Below are positions 11,710 to 22,252 of a stretch of 64,000 bases of DNA, in pieces. The notes beneath the pieces are model-generated. The model worked only from the letters and a program-made list of their open reading frames with translations, searched no databases and was not told the DNA's origin. The position numbers and the translations under genes were made by a program. Where the stretch lies: positions 72,091,045-72,155,044 of the forward strand of contig CM066985.1 of assembly GCA_033977485.1 (NCBI GenBank). Direction: 5' to 3'. Within the stretch, counting starts at the first letter, position 1. The number at the start of each line of letters is the position of its first letter. Source of the DNA: Hydrangea macrophylla (Eukaryota > Streptophyta > Magnoliopsida > Cornales > Hydrangeaceae).

Positions 11710-11901
11710 GAATAATGCTTGGGGCACCAAAGGACACAAAGAACTTCCACAAAATGAGTGAAAAGTCTATGTGGCACGCTGGGATCCGCCAGCAATTAAC
11801 CATTATTTTCATTAATTGCTGACGGGTCCCAGTGTGCCACATAGATTTTCCACTCATTTTGTGAAAGTTCTTTGTATCCTTTGGTGCCCCAAGCATTACT
11901 G
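11710..11901. mobile_element. MULE-type MITE with 10-bp target duplication
   Basis: A 192-bp palindromic element: AATGCTTGGGGCACCAAAGG on the left faces its complement on the right, with about 80-bp arms. ATAGCCGAAT flanks both sides (11700-11709 and 11902-11911), close to the 9-10 bp duplications of Mutator-like elements. No coding capacity. Confidence 0.8.
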
Positions 11902-11911
11902 ATAGCCGAAT

Positions 11912-12421
11912 AGCACAAAACAACGCTATAGAAAATAGACTGCAAATTCGATCATATTACCAGAAAAGTTAAGTCTAAGCTTAGCCAACCCCACCCCAAG
12001 TACCCTCAATTATGAGGATTAACGCTGTTTAGTGTAACCTTACGAAAATACTCTAAAATTACCCCGAACATTTTTGTCCTTGTATTTTGTTAAAACTGAC
12101 TCCAAAGTTTTTAAAATATGTTAAGAGTCCACGTTTCTTAAAACTCATTAAAAAAAAAAAAAACACCATGTCGCATCCGAGAAGAATCTAGTGTCAGTGT
12201 GGTTGTGGGTTTCAGGACGAATTCTTCGATCTTTCAAAAGAATCTGTGCTTCCTTGGATATAGCGGTAAAGAGGAACTGATATAAATATGAATAGCGATG
12301 TACATAGGGCATGCCACATTTTTTTTTTGCTTGGTGTGTTTGATAATGTACAAGAGCTCACCACTTAATTGAAAAATTAGCCAAATAACTTAAAGTAAAA
12401 AAATTCTACTAAAAACTCTAT
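11912..12421. other. No recognisable feature
   Basis: AT-rich intergenic DNA with an A-run at 12150. No credible ORF or repeat terminus. Confidence 0.4.
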
Positions 12422-12581
12422 GACTTTGTTTGGTTCATGGATTTCATGAAGGAAAAGAGAAGGGAAAGGAAAACAATATGGAAATCTAGTCACTTTTACC
12501 TTACGGATGGGACTAGTTTTCCATCTTGCTTTCCTTTCCACTCTCTTTTACCTCACAAAATCCATGAATCAAACAAAGCCC
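12422..12581. mobile_element. Foldback MITE with GACTTTGTTTGGTTCATGGA ends
   Basis: The left end GACTTTGTTTGGTTCATGGA is inverted at the right as TCCATGAATCAAACAAAGCC. Purine arms (GGAAAAGAGAAGGGAAAGG) pair with CCTTTCCACTCTC. Related half-copies appear near 8920, 9190, 10400 and 41720. No target duplication was established. Confidence 0.65.
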
Positions 12582-13228
12582 AAGTAGAATATTATTTTCA
12601 ATCAATAAATTTAGCAGCTTAAAATTTTCAGCACTAACATTTCATTACTTAGTGTTATCCAACGGGACCTAAGAATCATCAGCACAGTTTTAGATTTCAA
12701 CAAAATGCTGGACAGTATTGACATGGGTAAAGCTTGTATCTTTGAAAATCCATTAGTTTTAAGGACTTTAGTTCCACAAAGAATTTTAGCTACAAAGGTG
12801 ATCAAAAATAAAATCACACAGCTCAATATGATAAACAAGGAACCTAATAATTAAAATAAAATAAAAGGTAACCTATGCAATGAGAATAACAGCATAATTG
12901 TAATGCCGATTCGTCACAAGCTGCATAACCTAAGGCTGCAATACCAAATATTTCAATAATAAAGTTACATTTGGGGGGTGGGGCGGGACTTCTTCAAAGA
13001 TAATGCAGCGAAAAGATAAGTCAGTTTTCTTTTTCCCAATTCCCATTCTTTTACTTGATAGACCAAAGAATTCGAACACATAATAGTCTACACTGTATAC
13101 AAACTCGTCAGTTTGAACGTAAAGATACCACATTTTCCATATCTAACCATAATAATGTTAAAAGAATGATAACTTACACCATTCATCCGGAAAAAGGAAT
13201 TTATAGAAGTACATGTCAAGGTTTTAAT
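12582..13228. other. 3' flank of the RBL locus
   Basis: Probably includes the RBL 3' UTR on the minus strand. No other feature is supported. Confidence 0.4.
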
Positions 13229-13440
13229 CTAGTTGTACCCATCATTGACATCATCCGAAAGACTAGTTTCCTGATCAACTACATATTTGTTCTTAGTTTT
13301 TGATGATTTACCAGAAGGTTTCATTTTCTTTACTGGTTTCTTGACCACCTCTGCTTGCAACTCCAATCCCTTCTCTTTAGGTTTCCTCCTCCTCCTAAAA
13401 TGCGTTCCACCTGTGTCCTCAGCGGCAGAATTATCCAACA

Positions 13441-14549
13441 CTGCACAAGTATCAAACTTATTAGCACATTCAGAATTACATCATAAGTTTTAGAGGGCTA
13501 AAACAATCAAAGAGAAAATCTGGTTATCCACTTGGAATAAAGGGCATTCTATGTTTAAGGCATTTGATACGAGTCCATTACCCTTTTCAATCACATCCAT
13601 ATCCCATTATGTACATCCTTTTTAGGCTCCACTTGGAAGCAGGTGAGAATTTTGTTAACTTTGGACAAACTGAATTTTGTTTGGTTGTGTTGAAAATCAA
13701 GGAAAAGAAAATAGGATGCAGAAAAGGTGAGAATTTTGTCAACTTGTGAATAATTGAATTTGTAATATTAAACTGAGAAACTGGGGAACCTGTGGGAAAA
13801 GGAAATCAGAATTTTTCATAAAAGAGAGGCTAAGAGATTTTTTTTTTTTTAAATGATTACCACCACCAACTACAAGGGGGTGCTGGCATATATGCGATAA
13901 AATTACTAGTGCATCGCATAAATCGGACAATCAAAAAAAAGTTCTTCTCCCCCTTCAAAGAAACATGTCAGAGCCATTTAAAAATCACTTGGTCATGGAA
14001 TCAAACCAATTGGATCATCACAACAACTAAGAAGAGTGGCTAGCAAGAAAAGCAAGCCAACATTCTTCACCAGATAATATCTTTGCACATTGAATATCAA
14101 GAGGAGTTTAATGGAGAGCTTAGATTCCAAACTACTTGGGTGGAAGTGGAACCAATTAGAAACTGATTTAAATCTCAGCACATCACTTGCACCATAACCC
14201 CCAAAAGACATCAGCTGCTCGAGGCATAACACGAGAGGGCCACTTACTATTAGGGCAAGACTGATCCACACCTAATCATGGTAGGTTGACGCTTCGGTAG
14301 TGTATACACTCAAAATATGGACTGAATTCTTGTGGGACGAGACCACAATTCATGGAAGCGCGGGTTTTTACAAGGATGACGAATACGCACTGGATGCATA
14401 CCCACATCCGCTCTGGTGTGGATTCCTTTGGCATTGTTCTTTTTCAAGCGGGAAAAAAAAAAGGATCTCCAACATAATTGTAAAAACTTTCAGGTCAATT
14501 TAAGAATGTTGGGAGTTGGATTATGTCAAATGCTAGTGTTGCTTATGTA
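13441..14549. other. RBL last-intron sequence, left of Copia
   Basis: Intronic by the RBL exon model. AT-rich, short ORFs only, and a T-run near 13840. No other feature supported. Confidence 0.4.
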
Positions 14550-14554
14550 GCCTT
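14550..14554. other. Copia target-site duplication, left copy (GCCTT)
   Basis: GCCTT directly precedes the Copia LTR here and directly follows the other LTR at 22248-22252. Confidence 0.9.
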
Positions 14555-14694
14555 TGCTCAAAGAGAGAATGGAGAGAAAGAGAAGGCTTAACTTAATTAG
14601 GTTAGCCCACACTTATATATATATATATATATATCAATCATATAATCACGAAAATTACAGAAATACCCTTAATACTAATACTTATATTCTAACA
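14555..14694 (-). repeat. Copia 3' LTR (140 bp)
   Basis: Minus strand TGTTAGAATATAAG...CTCTTTGAGCA. It contains an (AT)n run at about 14615-14634 and differs from the 5' LTR at a few positions and in AT-run length. Confidence 0.92.
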
Positions 14695-14703
14695 CTCCCC
14701 TTC
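14695..14703 (-). other. Copia polypurine tract
   Basis: GAAGGGGAG on the minus strand, immediately upstream of the 3' LTR; primes plus-strand DNA synthesis. Confidence 0.85.
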
Positions 14704-15928
14704 AAGCTGGAGCATAGATATCTATCATGCCCAGCTTGTTACAAAGATCATAGAATGGTCCTCTATTTAGTGCCTTGGTAAGAATATCTCCTAGTTGCTC
14801 ACTAGACCTAACAAAAGAAGTAACAATTTCCTTTCTCATAACCATATCTCTGATAAAATGACAATCAACTTCAATATGTTTGGTCCTGTCATAAAACACT
14901 GGATTACTCGCAATGTACATAGCTGCTTGATTATCACAATACATCTTCATAGGTTTACTACTTGGAAATCCCATCTCTTGCATAATAATCTTCACCCAGA
15001 ACAACTCACACGCAGTATGAGCCATAGCTCTATATTCAGCCTCTGCACTTGATCTTGCAACTATATTTTGCTTTTTGCTCTTCCAACTGACGAGATTTCC
15101 ACCAACGAACACACAAAACCCTGATACTGAACGTCTATCAAGACTGTCTTCTGCCCAACTGGCATCTGAGAAACCAACTATCTCCAAATTATCTGAAGGC
15201 TTCAACACTAAGCCTTTACCAGGGGCACCTTTCAAATACCTCAATATACGACACACTGCCTCCCAATGTGATAACTTGGAACTCTGCATAAACTGACTAA
15301 CTCCAACAAAAAAGGGGATATCAGGTTGAGTTACGGTTAAATAAATCAACTTACCCACAAGTCTTCTATACCTTCCAGCATCATTTAAGTCTTCTCCATT
15401 ATCTTTACTAAACTTAATATTTGAGTCCATCGGAGTGTCGACAGGTTTTGAACGCATCAATCCTGTTTCATCTAGAAGGTCAAGGACATACTTTCTTTGG
15501 GATAAGAAAATTCCTTCCTTAGACCTTGCTGCCTCAATACCCAAAAAATAACGTAGTAGCCCCAAATCCTTCATATGAAAATGCTTACTTGCCTGAGACT
15601 TCAATAACTGTATACCTTCACTGTCACTGTCAGTAATCACTATATCATCCACATAAATTGCTAGAACTATCGTACCTTTCTCACAGTGTCTCACAAAAAC
15701 TGAATGATCAGAACTAGTTCTTTTCAACCCATATGAACTAGCTACTTGGCTAAACTTGTCAAACCAGGCCCTTGGAGACTGTTTAAGGCCATAAATGGCT
15801 TTCTTCAACCTACATACTTTATGTGACTCCCCCTGAGCAACATACCCAAGAGGTTGCTCCATATACACTTCCTCCTGTAGGTCACCATAAAGAAAGGCAT
15901 TCTTTATGTAAGTTGATATAGAGGTCAT
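14702..15928 (-). pseudogene. Copia reverse transcriptase C-terminal part and RNase H
   Basis: A 408-codon open frame. The RT part contains LKKAIYGLKQSPRAW and the catalytic AIYVDDIVIT (YVDD box at about residue 93). After a connection segment comes RNase H, with DASWAED, SSAEAEYRAM and CDNQAA supplying acidic residues, and the tail ends with the Copia-typical LGDILTKAL. The frame runs to a stop next to the polypurine tract. The N-terminal RT part is in another frame (15925-16212), so this is a fragment of a broken polyprotein. The start is arbitrary. Confidence 0.9.
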
Positions 15929-16212
15929 CCCTGAGTAACAACAACAAACAATAAAATACGAACAGAATTGAGACGAGCTACAGGGGAAAAGGTTTCAAAG
16001 TAATCCACACCAAAAGTCTGAGTGTACCCTTTAGCCACCAAACGATCTTTCAACCGTTCGACAGTACCATCCGGATGATACTTAACCACATAAACCCAGC
16101 GACAACCTACAACATGTTTCCGAGAAGGAAGATCAGTTAACTCCCACGTACCATTTTTGGCTAACGCCAACATCTTATCATCCATAGCACTCTTCCAACC
16201 CGGAAAAACCAA
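15925..16212 (-). pseudogene. Copia reverse transcriptase N-terminal part
   Basis: Encodes WKSAMDDKMLALAKNGTWEL, CRWVYVVKYHPDGTVERLKD, RLVAKGYTQTFGVDYFETFS and PVAR, the conserved opening of Copia RT. It lies in a frame two bases off the 408-codon frame and overlaps it by four bases, so an indel near 15930 separates the two halves. Confidence 0.9.
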
Positions 16213-16301
16213 TGCCTGAGTATGAGACTGAGGAACAGAGACTGAAGAAAAAGCACTAACAAAGGAGAGAAGTGGAGACGATAAATGAAATGTGAAACAA
16301 C

Positions 16302-17290
16302 CTAATCAATAGGATGGTGAGTGCAAGAACGAGTACCTTTTCGAAGAGCAATGGGTAGATCATGAGATTGGGGAACCTCAGTCGAAGTGGATGAAGATGG
16401 AGGTGGAGCTGGCGGGTCATGAATACTGGATGGCTTGTCACGACGACGATACACCTGCAAGGGAGGAGAACTAGAAGGAGGAATGGATAAGGGAATAGTG
16501 GACGATGCAGCAAGAACATCAACATCTAAGGAAGCACCGGAGGACGAAAAAAATGGTGTACCTTCAAAGAAGGTGACATCCGCAGTAATCACATAACGAC
16601 GACTCTGAGGATTCCAGCATTTATAACCTTTTTGAGTGCGTGAATCTCCCACAAATATACATTTGGTGGCCCGAGGATCCAATTTATCATGACCAGGAAT
16701 AAGAACATGAACAAATGCAACACAACCAAACACACGTGGTGGTAAGGCAAACAATGATCTATCTAGATAGAGAACAGAATGAGGAATGCCACCACTAAGA
16801 ACAGATGAAAGCATGCGATTAATAAGAAAACAGGCAGTGAGTACAGTATCCCCCCAAAATTGTTTAGGAACATGCATGTGCAACATAATTGTTCGGGCAA
16901 CCTCAAGAAGGTGTCTAGTTTTCCGTTCAGCTACACCATTCTGTTGTGGAGTATAACCACAAGAGGATCGATGAATTATCCCCTGAGAATCACAATAGGA
17001 CTGAAGAGGTCCTTTAACATATTCCAAAGCATTATCAGATTGTAAAATACGAATAGTGCAACCAAACTGAGTCATAATCTCTTTATGAAATAATTGAAAA
17101 ATAGAAGAAATATCTAAACGTTCTTTCATTAAAAATAACCATGTCATCCTGGAACATCCACAAAAGACACAAAATAAGAAAAACCTAACAGACTCTTATG
17201 TCTAGCCGGACCCCAAACGTCGGAATGAACCAACTCAAAAGGAGTAGCCCGACGATTATTTTTATGTAAAGGAAAAGACACCCTATGATG
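16302..17290 (-). pseudogene. Copia integrase
   Basis: The open part, 17147-16302, encodes the second half of the integrase core: ILQSDNALEY (second Asp) and TPQQNGVAERK (Glu). VFGCVAFVHVLIPGHDKLDPR and TKCIFVGDS from the C-terminal region follow. The first catalytic Asp segment (ELVHSDVWGPA) is read in another frame around 17160-17290. A proline/serine-rich linker leads to RT. Frameshifts separate it from both neighbours. Confidence 0.88.
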
Positions 17291-17299
17291 CTTACCTAA

Positions 17300-17497
17300 C
17301 TAGCAAGCCTCACACTCTAAACTAGACATAGACTTAAAGGACGGAAAAACCAACTGCAAGGGTTGTAGTGAAGGATGACCCAGATGGCAGTGCCATTGAT
17401 GTGGTAAAACAGCTGTATGTAAAGCCGTCGATTTATTCGCTGTTGAATATTGTTCCAGGTAATAAAGACCATCACGCTCACGACCTCCACCAATCAT
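17300..17497 (-). pseudogene. Copia GAG-pre-integrase zinc-binding segment
   Basis: HQWHCHLGHPSLQPLQLV followed by LECEAC gives the HHCC zinc-binding arrangement that precedes Copia integrase cores. It ends in a stop at 17300-17302, where the reading frame is broken. Confidence 0.85.
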
Positions 17498-17572
17498 TTT
17501 CTTCGAGTTGAGGTCCTGAAAAACACAATGAGAGGGATAAAATGTTACAGAACAATTTAAAGATTTAGTAAG

Positions 17573-18346
17573 TTAACTGACCGATAGGAGACTAAAGGGA
17601 AATTGAGGAATATAATTTACAGATGACAATGAAAGAGATGAGGTGGGAGAAACAGGACCATGACCAATAATAGGACAAGATCGTCCATCAACTAAAACAA
17701 CAGAAGGCTGTGTGGGTGGACTAAGCAATTGTGTAAATACATTGGACTTACCAGTCATATGTGCCGAAGCCCCTGAGTCGATGACCCATGGTGAAGGAGC
17801 AGATGAAGAAAAACACGCAATATTACCTGACTGTGCAAAACCAGCAGTACTAGACAAGGATTGATGTTGCTGTTGTTGGATTAAGGCATTGTATTCCTCT
17901 CGGGAGAGAGTGCTAGACTCATTTGAAGATGCTACGGCAGGTGGAGTAGGAGTACTAACTTCCTGTTGAGACCCAGAAGCATTGTCAGAAGAGTATAGGA
18001 CTGGATTAGGTGAGGTCTCCCATGGCCTACCATAGATATCATAACACCTATCCACAGTATGATTGTCACCCCCGCAGTGTGTGCAATAAAGAGAACCACG
18101 GCCTCGACCAAAACCACGACCTCGTCCCGGAGGACCTCCTCGTCCTCGATTACCATTAAACATAGGAGGGGAATTGCCAATGCCACGACCACCGCGACTG
18201 CAATTATTACCAAGAAAATTGCCACGACCACGAAAGGCCCCTCTATATCCCGTAGATGTAATAAGTACAGAATTTTCTTTCCCAACAGGCTCAGAAGAGG
18301 CGGAGGAGGAAGACTCTGTAGTAACGCGAAGCACGAGAATACACAT
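17573..18346 (-). pseudogene. Copia gag C-terminus (zinc knuckle) and protease
   Basis: An RG-rich stretch (FRGRGNFLGNN...GRGRGFGRGRG) precedes a CCHC knuckle, CTHCGGDNHTVDRC, for nucleic-acid binding. After a Q/S-rich linker comes the aspartic protease motif PWVIDSGASAHMTG. It is open for 257 codons, then stops. Upstream, part of this frame is duplicated (18252-18617). Confidence 0.9.
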
Positions 18347-18617
18347 TGCTCAAGGATAGAATACTACCATCACCGGCCAAAATCTGTGACTTAACAGACT
18401 AAAGATTCGAATGTAACCCAGATAAGAACTTGGAGTAGATGTAACAAGTACATAATTTTCTTTCCCAACAGGCTCAGAAGAGGCGGAGGAGGAAGACTCT
18501 GTAATAACGCGGAGCACGAGAATACACATTGCTCAAGGATGGAATACTACCATCACCGGCCAAAATCTGTGACTTAATAGACTGAAGATTCGAATGTAAC
18601 CCAGATAAGAACTTGGA
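18252..18617. repeat. Tandem 183-bp duplication in Copia gag
   Basis: Units 18252-18434 and 18435-18617 are nearly identical, starting GTAGATGTAATAAGTAC and GTAGATGTAACAAGTAC. 183 is a multiple of three, so the duplication alone keeps frame (61 codons), although one copy carries an in-frame stop. Confidence 0.92.
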
Positions 18618-18674
18618 GACATAAAATTCCTCTCGTTGCTTCTTGATAACGTCAACATCATTAGTGATAAGACG
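18618..18674 (-). pseudogene. Copia gag fragment left of the inserted LTR
   Basis: Encodes NDVDVIKKQREEFYVSKFL, the middle of Copia gag, continuing into 18474-18617 (SGLHSNLQSIKSQILAGDG). The preceding gag residues resume beyond the inserted LTR at about 21286. Confidence 0.85.
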
Positions 18675-18994
18675 TGTAACACCATGTAATTTTATTCTCA
18701 TTAATAAATAAATATTTCATTTTAATTCTATTTACAAATATTTTATTTGGGGCCAAACCGTAATTTCCATAAATATAGAAATACTTTCTATGGTTTTGAT
18801 AACGATATCTATATATTTGTATAAACCAGAATTTATTTCCTACATTAATATGGTTTTCTGTATTTTAATTTTCAACCGTACAATATCAGTTATTATTTTT
18901 AAGCTGCGACTATATCGCGTTTTGGGTGTGGGAGCACGTGAGCTCAACCACACCGGGCGATTTCCCCCAATTGCTTGGAGGCCACAACAGTGAG

Positions 18995-19006
18995 TTTATA
19001 TATATG
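18995..19006 (+). promoter_or_regulatory. TATA box of the solo LTR
   Basis: TTTATATATATG about 320 bases into the LTR, followed by a CT-rich leader; same layout as its relatives. Confidence 0.45.
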
Positions 19007-19650
19007 TATATACCTCTCAACTCTCATATCACTCACTGTCTCTCTCAAACTCTCTCAAATTCTCTCAACTCTCTCTTGTCCTCTCAAGAAATAGACACAC
19101 ACATACACAATTAGTATACATATATACACACACAGATATATAGTTATACATAATACTTGTATCAACATCAAGAACGGATTGAAATTCTTAGACGACAGAA
19201 TTTACGGCGGATTCTCGGTATTGAAATTATTGTTCAATTAGCCTCTGTGAGTATTATAAACTCACTCCCAATGATATATATGTATATTTCTGTATAGATA
19301 GAGGTGTATATATGTGTATATATACATACACCATTGATGAGCTTGAAAATGGGTTTTTATGAAACTCAACCGAAATCAATTCCGTGAAGTGAAAATGAAA
19401 GATCTTGGTCCCAATAAGCTGCGGTTCAGATACTACGAAGTAATTCACCCGTATCGCAACGTATTTTTAATTTTAAATTTTGTCACTCTTACTTTAATTG
19501 TAAATTTTGAGAGATACGATCTCGATTGCGTATTCTTAATCTACGTGGAAAACTGAAGAAATCCATATATTACATGATATGTTTGAGATTGAATACTGAA
19601 AATGGGTAAAAATCAGTCTTAAAATCGAAACTGTGGAAGAAGACGGAGTT

Positions 19651-19745
19651 CCAATCGATTGGCAACATATCCAATCGATTGCCACTTCAACCAATCGATT
19701 GCCATGTCATACAATCGATTGCCACTTTTACCAATCGATTGCCAT
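19651..19745. repeat. Cluster of five CCAATCGATTG motifs
   Basis: Five copies of (C/A)CAATCGATTG(G/C), spaced 20 bases apart, in the leader part of the solo LTR. This is the same motif as at 32-201 and 685-801. Confidence 0.85.
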
Positions 19746-20289
19746 GTTTCAGCACCGACGATTTGACTAAAACAGTCATAACTTCCTCTAGAAAACTCGA
19801 AAATGCGCACCGTTCGAAGCGTTGGAAACTAGACTCAAAGACCTTTCATTTGATATGTAATTCATCCACAAAAATTATAATTCATTTTTAAGAGCATTGC
19901 TTCAAAGTGGACCTGCTTGTGTACTAGTAGCTGTAAAAGCGTATTACAGTAGTCTTTGATGAATTTACCTTTTGCTTCGTATGTGACTTGATAATTTAGA
20001 TCGTGGGTGCTAACTCAATGATTCTAAGTACGTTGTACCTTGTTAATAAAGAAAAGGAAAACAGATTATAAAAGCGAGATTTGGATACGTCGATTTAATC
20101 CATAATAATAAGCTATTCCAGAACCCTGTTTGAAATATTAAAGCCTTGATTTCTCATACGCTCGTCAATACTGCTTTTCAGAAGCTTACATCCTCTGTAT
20201 AGAGTCATGTGCCATACATGTTAGAGTCGAGTTGGCATGCATAGTATGTGAGAAAGTGTGAAAAGAGTAAAAGAGATTTTGTATTAGTA

Positions 20290-20650
20290 CGGGTGGCCTC
20301 CATGGACACTCCCTAGCACCCGAGTTCAGGATACTGATCGAGATTATCTCTGGTATGCCGTGGTGGTACTATAGTGTGATGCCATGGATCGAGGTAGTGG
20401 ATGTCGTGATGATTTGGTTTTAGGGTACCTTTTTAATATGACGGTGGCAAATTGGACACTCCCTAGCACCCGTCGTAGTGCTATAGTGTGTGACGCCTCC
20501 ACGGACACTCCCTGGTACCCGAGTTCCGAATACTGATCGAGATTGTCTTTGGTATGCCGTCGTGGTATTATAGTGGTATTATAGTGTGATGCCGTGGATC
20601 AAGGCTGACTGGACATTCCCTGGTACCCGTTGTACTATAGTGTGGCTGCC
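20290..20650. repeat. LTR minisatellite with GGACACTCCCTRGYACCCG
   Basis: Irregular copies of GGACACTCCCT(A/G)G(C/T)ACCCG, alternating with GTGGTACTATAGTGTGATGCC. The same minisatellite occurs in the opposite orientation at 50080-50340. Confidence 0.75.
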
Positions 20651-21284
20651 CGAGTATTTGCAAGGTACTAGAACGAGGGAGTTTGGATGATGTGATCTTG
20701 TGTTTTGTCGAGGGAAAAGAGTCGATAAGATGAGATGATACATTGTTCATACACAGTCACATATTCATTCGTTTATTGCCTTCCCGTGGTTATAATAGTT
20801 GAAGTTGGCACTTGGAATTATTGTTTTAAAAGTTTAATCTGCAAGTTGTTATATATGCTTATATATTCATTGTGAGAACATGTTTATTTTGCTCACCAGC
20901 TTGCATAAGCTGATGGCGTTGATACGCCCTGGACTTTACGTTCAGATTTTCCAGGTCAGGAGCAACCAGAATATTTCAACTATGCTAGCTAGAGACCGGA
21001 GGATTTTCCAAAAGGATTGATTTACCTTTACTTATGTTTTAAATTCCAGAGAAGTAATAAACTATTTATTAATATTTGAATAAGGCAGTTTGTGCCTAAG
21101 ACTGTGACTGGTGTAATAGTTTAGTAAGTTTTTATCTGGGAGCTTATGTTTATTAGTATCATTCTCTTTAGAAATGCTGTTAAGTTATCTGTTGCAGGGA
21201 CAATTAGTTAATCTCACTTGTCACGACCTACGAGTCCATAAAGGAAATGAAACACTTTCCTGATTTATGCTACGTCGGGACGTG

Positions 21285-21685
21285 AGAGGATGATACTGAT
21301 TCAACTCATCCATGAGTCCCTTAAATGTACTATAGTATTCACTAACCGGCTTATCACCCTGTTGAAGCAGAAACAAATTTTGATATACCTCATAAACGCG
21401 AGAAACATTCTTTTCCATGGAAAACGTCTCATGAACAGACTCTCAAATCTCTTTGGCTGAGGACAAGAACATGACACTCGAACACACAGTAGGAGCAACA
21501 GACTCATAATCCTTACTATCCTTAGCAGGAGCAACAGACTCAATATATTTCAACTTCTTTCTAGCCTCTAAAGCGACTTTCATAGCTTGAGCCCACAACA
21601 AGTAATTGAACCCAATCAACTTAGTAGTGATAAATTGCATACTCACAACATCGGACGAAGAAATAGAACCTTTCTTGTCAACCAT
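21285..21685 (-). pseudogene. Copia gag N-terminus
   Basis: Starts MVDKKGSISSSDVVSMQFIT, then KLIGFNYLLWAQAMKVALEA, the typical Copia gag opening. A second segment in another frame encodes VYEVYQNLFLLQQGDKPVSE and TFKGLMDELNQYHPLT, where the solo LTR interrupts. A frameshift or stop near 21440 separates the two. Start chosen at 21685, the first Met before the conserved block. Confidence 0.85.
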
Positions 21686-21914
21686 ATCAACCAAAAACAG
21701 TAAGAGTCTTATACCCAATAACAAAGGAAAAATACTAACAACGAACAAGAAGCAACATCAACACCAATAAACTCAAACGGAACTAACCAATAAAGGGACC
21801 GAGACAACACGAACGAAGAAACCACCAATCAAAATTGCCTAATCGAGTTCCGATGTATGTGAATATGATCCCTTGGACGGTTGGAATTCAAGAAAGTGAA
21901 GAAATCATATCATG

Positions 21915-22035
21915 AGCAGTGCTCGATGAATAGTTAGTGAGTGAACAGTGTCGCGTGAATAGTTACTGCGTGAACAATGCTGCGTGAACAGTGTAGCGTG
22001 AACAGTGCTGCGTGAACAATGTCGCATGAACAGTG
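21915..22035. repeat. 17-18 bp tandem motif in the Copia leader
   Basis: Variants of GCGTGAACAGTGCT / GCGTGAACAATGTC repeat about seven times between primer site and gag, followed by a (GGT)n run at 22049-22066. Confidence 0.8.
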
Positions 22036-22097
22036 CTGCGTCTCTGATGGTGGTGGTGGTGGTGGTGATGTGCGGCGTAGAGAAGCCTATTCGGGTG

Positions 22098-22109
22098 GCT
22101 CTGATACCA
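22098..22109 (-). other. Copia primer-binding site (tRNA-iMet)
   Basis: TGGTATCAGAGC on the minus strand directly follows the 5' LTR; complementary to the 3' end of initiator tRNA-Met, the standard Copia primer. Confidence 0.92.
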
Positions 22110-22247
22110 TGTTCAAAGAGAAAATAGAGAGAAAGAGAAGGCTTAACCTAATTAGGTTAGCCCACACTTATATATATATATATATATCAATCATATAATC
22201 ACGAAAATTACAGAAATACCCTTAATACTAATACTTATATTCTAACA
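22110..22247 (-). repeat. Copia 5' LTR (138 bp)
   Basis: Minus strand TGTTAGAATATAAG...CTCTTTGAACA, abutting the primer site. Followed by target duplication GCCTT at 22248-22252. Confidence 0.93.
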
Positions 22248-22252
22248 GCCTT

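Larger units (their letters stand above)
18675..21284 (+). mobile_element. Solo Gypsy LTR inside Copia gag
   Basis: Begins TGTAACACCATG and ends CTACGTCGGGACGTGA. The last 70 bases match the LTR end at 49384 (reverse complement), including GACCTACG.GTCCATAAAGGAAAT. It has a TATA box at 18995, a cluster of CAATCGATTG motifs, and the GGACACTCCCTGG.ACCCG minisatellite also present in the 49384 LTR. No primer site or coding region is present. It interrupts gag exactly between the QYHPLT and NDVDV codons. The target duplication is not clean (GTGA shared, termini slightly altered), so ends may be off by several bases. Confidence 0.8.
14555..22247 (-). mobile_element. Full-length Ty1/Copia element, defective
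   Basis: Two short LTRs (14555-14694 and 22110-22247) in the same orientation are flanked by GCCTT. On the minus strand the order is 5' LTR, tRNA-iMet primer site, repeat-rich leader, gag, protease, integrase, RT, RNase H, polypurine tract and 3' LTR, the Copia order. LTRs this short fit the Ale-like lineages. The coding region is broken by frameshifts, by a 2.6-kb solo Gypsy LTR within gag and by an in-frame duplication. It lies in the last RBL intron, in the same orientation as RBL. Confidence 0.93.

Noticed and set aside
17932..18394. Overlapping ORFs of 111-117 codons on both strands
   Set aside because: Alternative-frame shadows of the RG-rich Copia gag region.
18660..21300. A clean 5-bp target duplication for the LTR in Copia gag
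   Set aside because: GACGTG and GTGA are shared at both ends but conflict with the expected gag joint; I could not choose one without an alignment.
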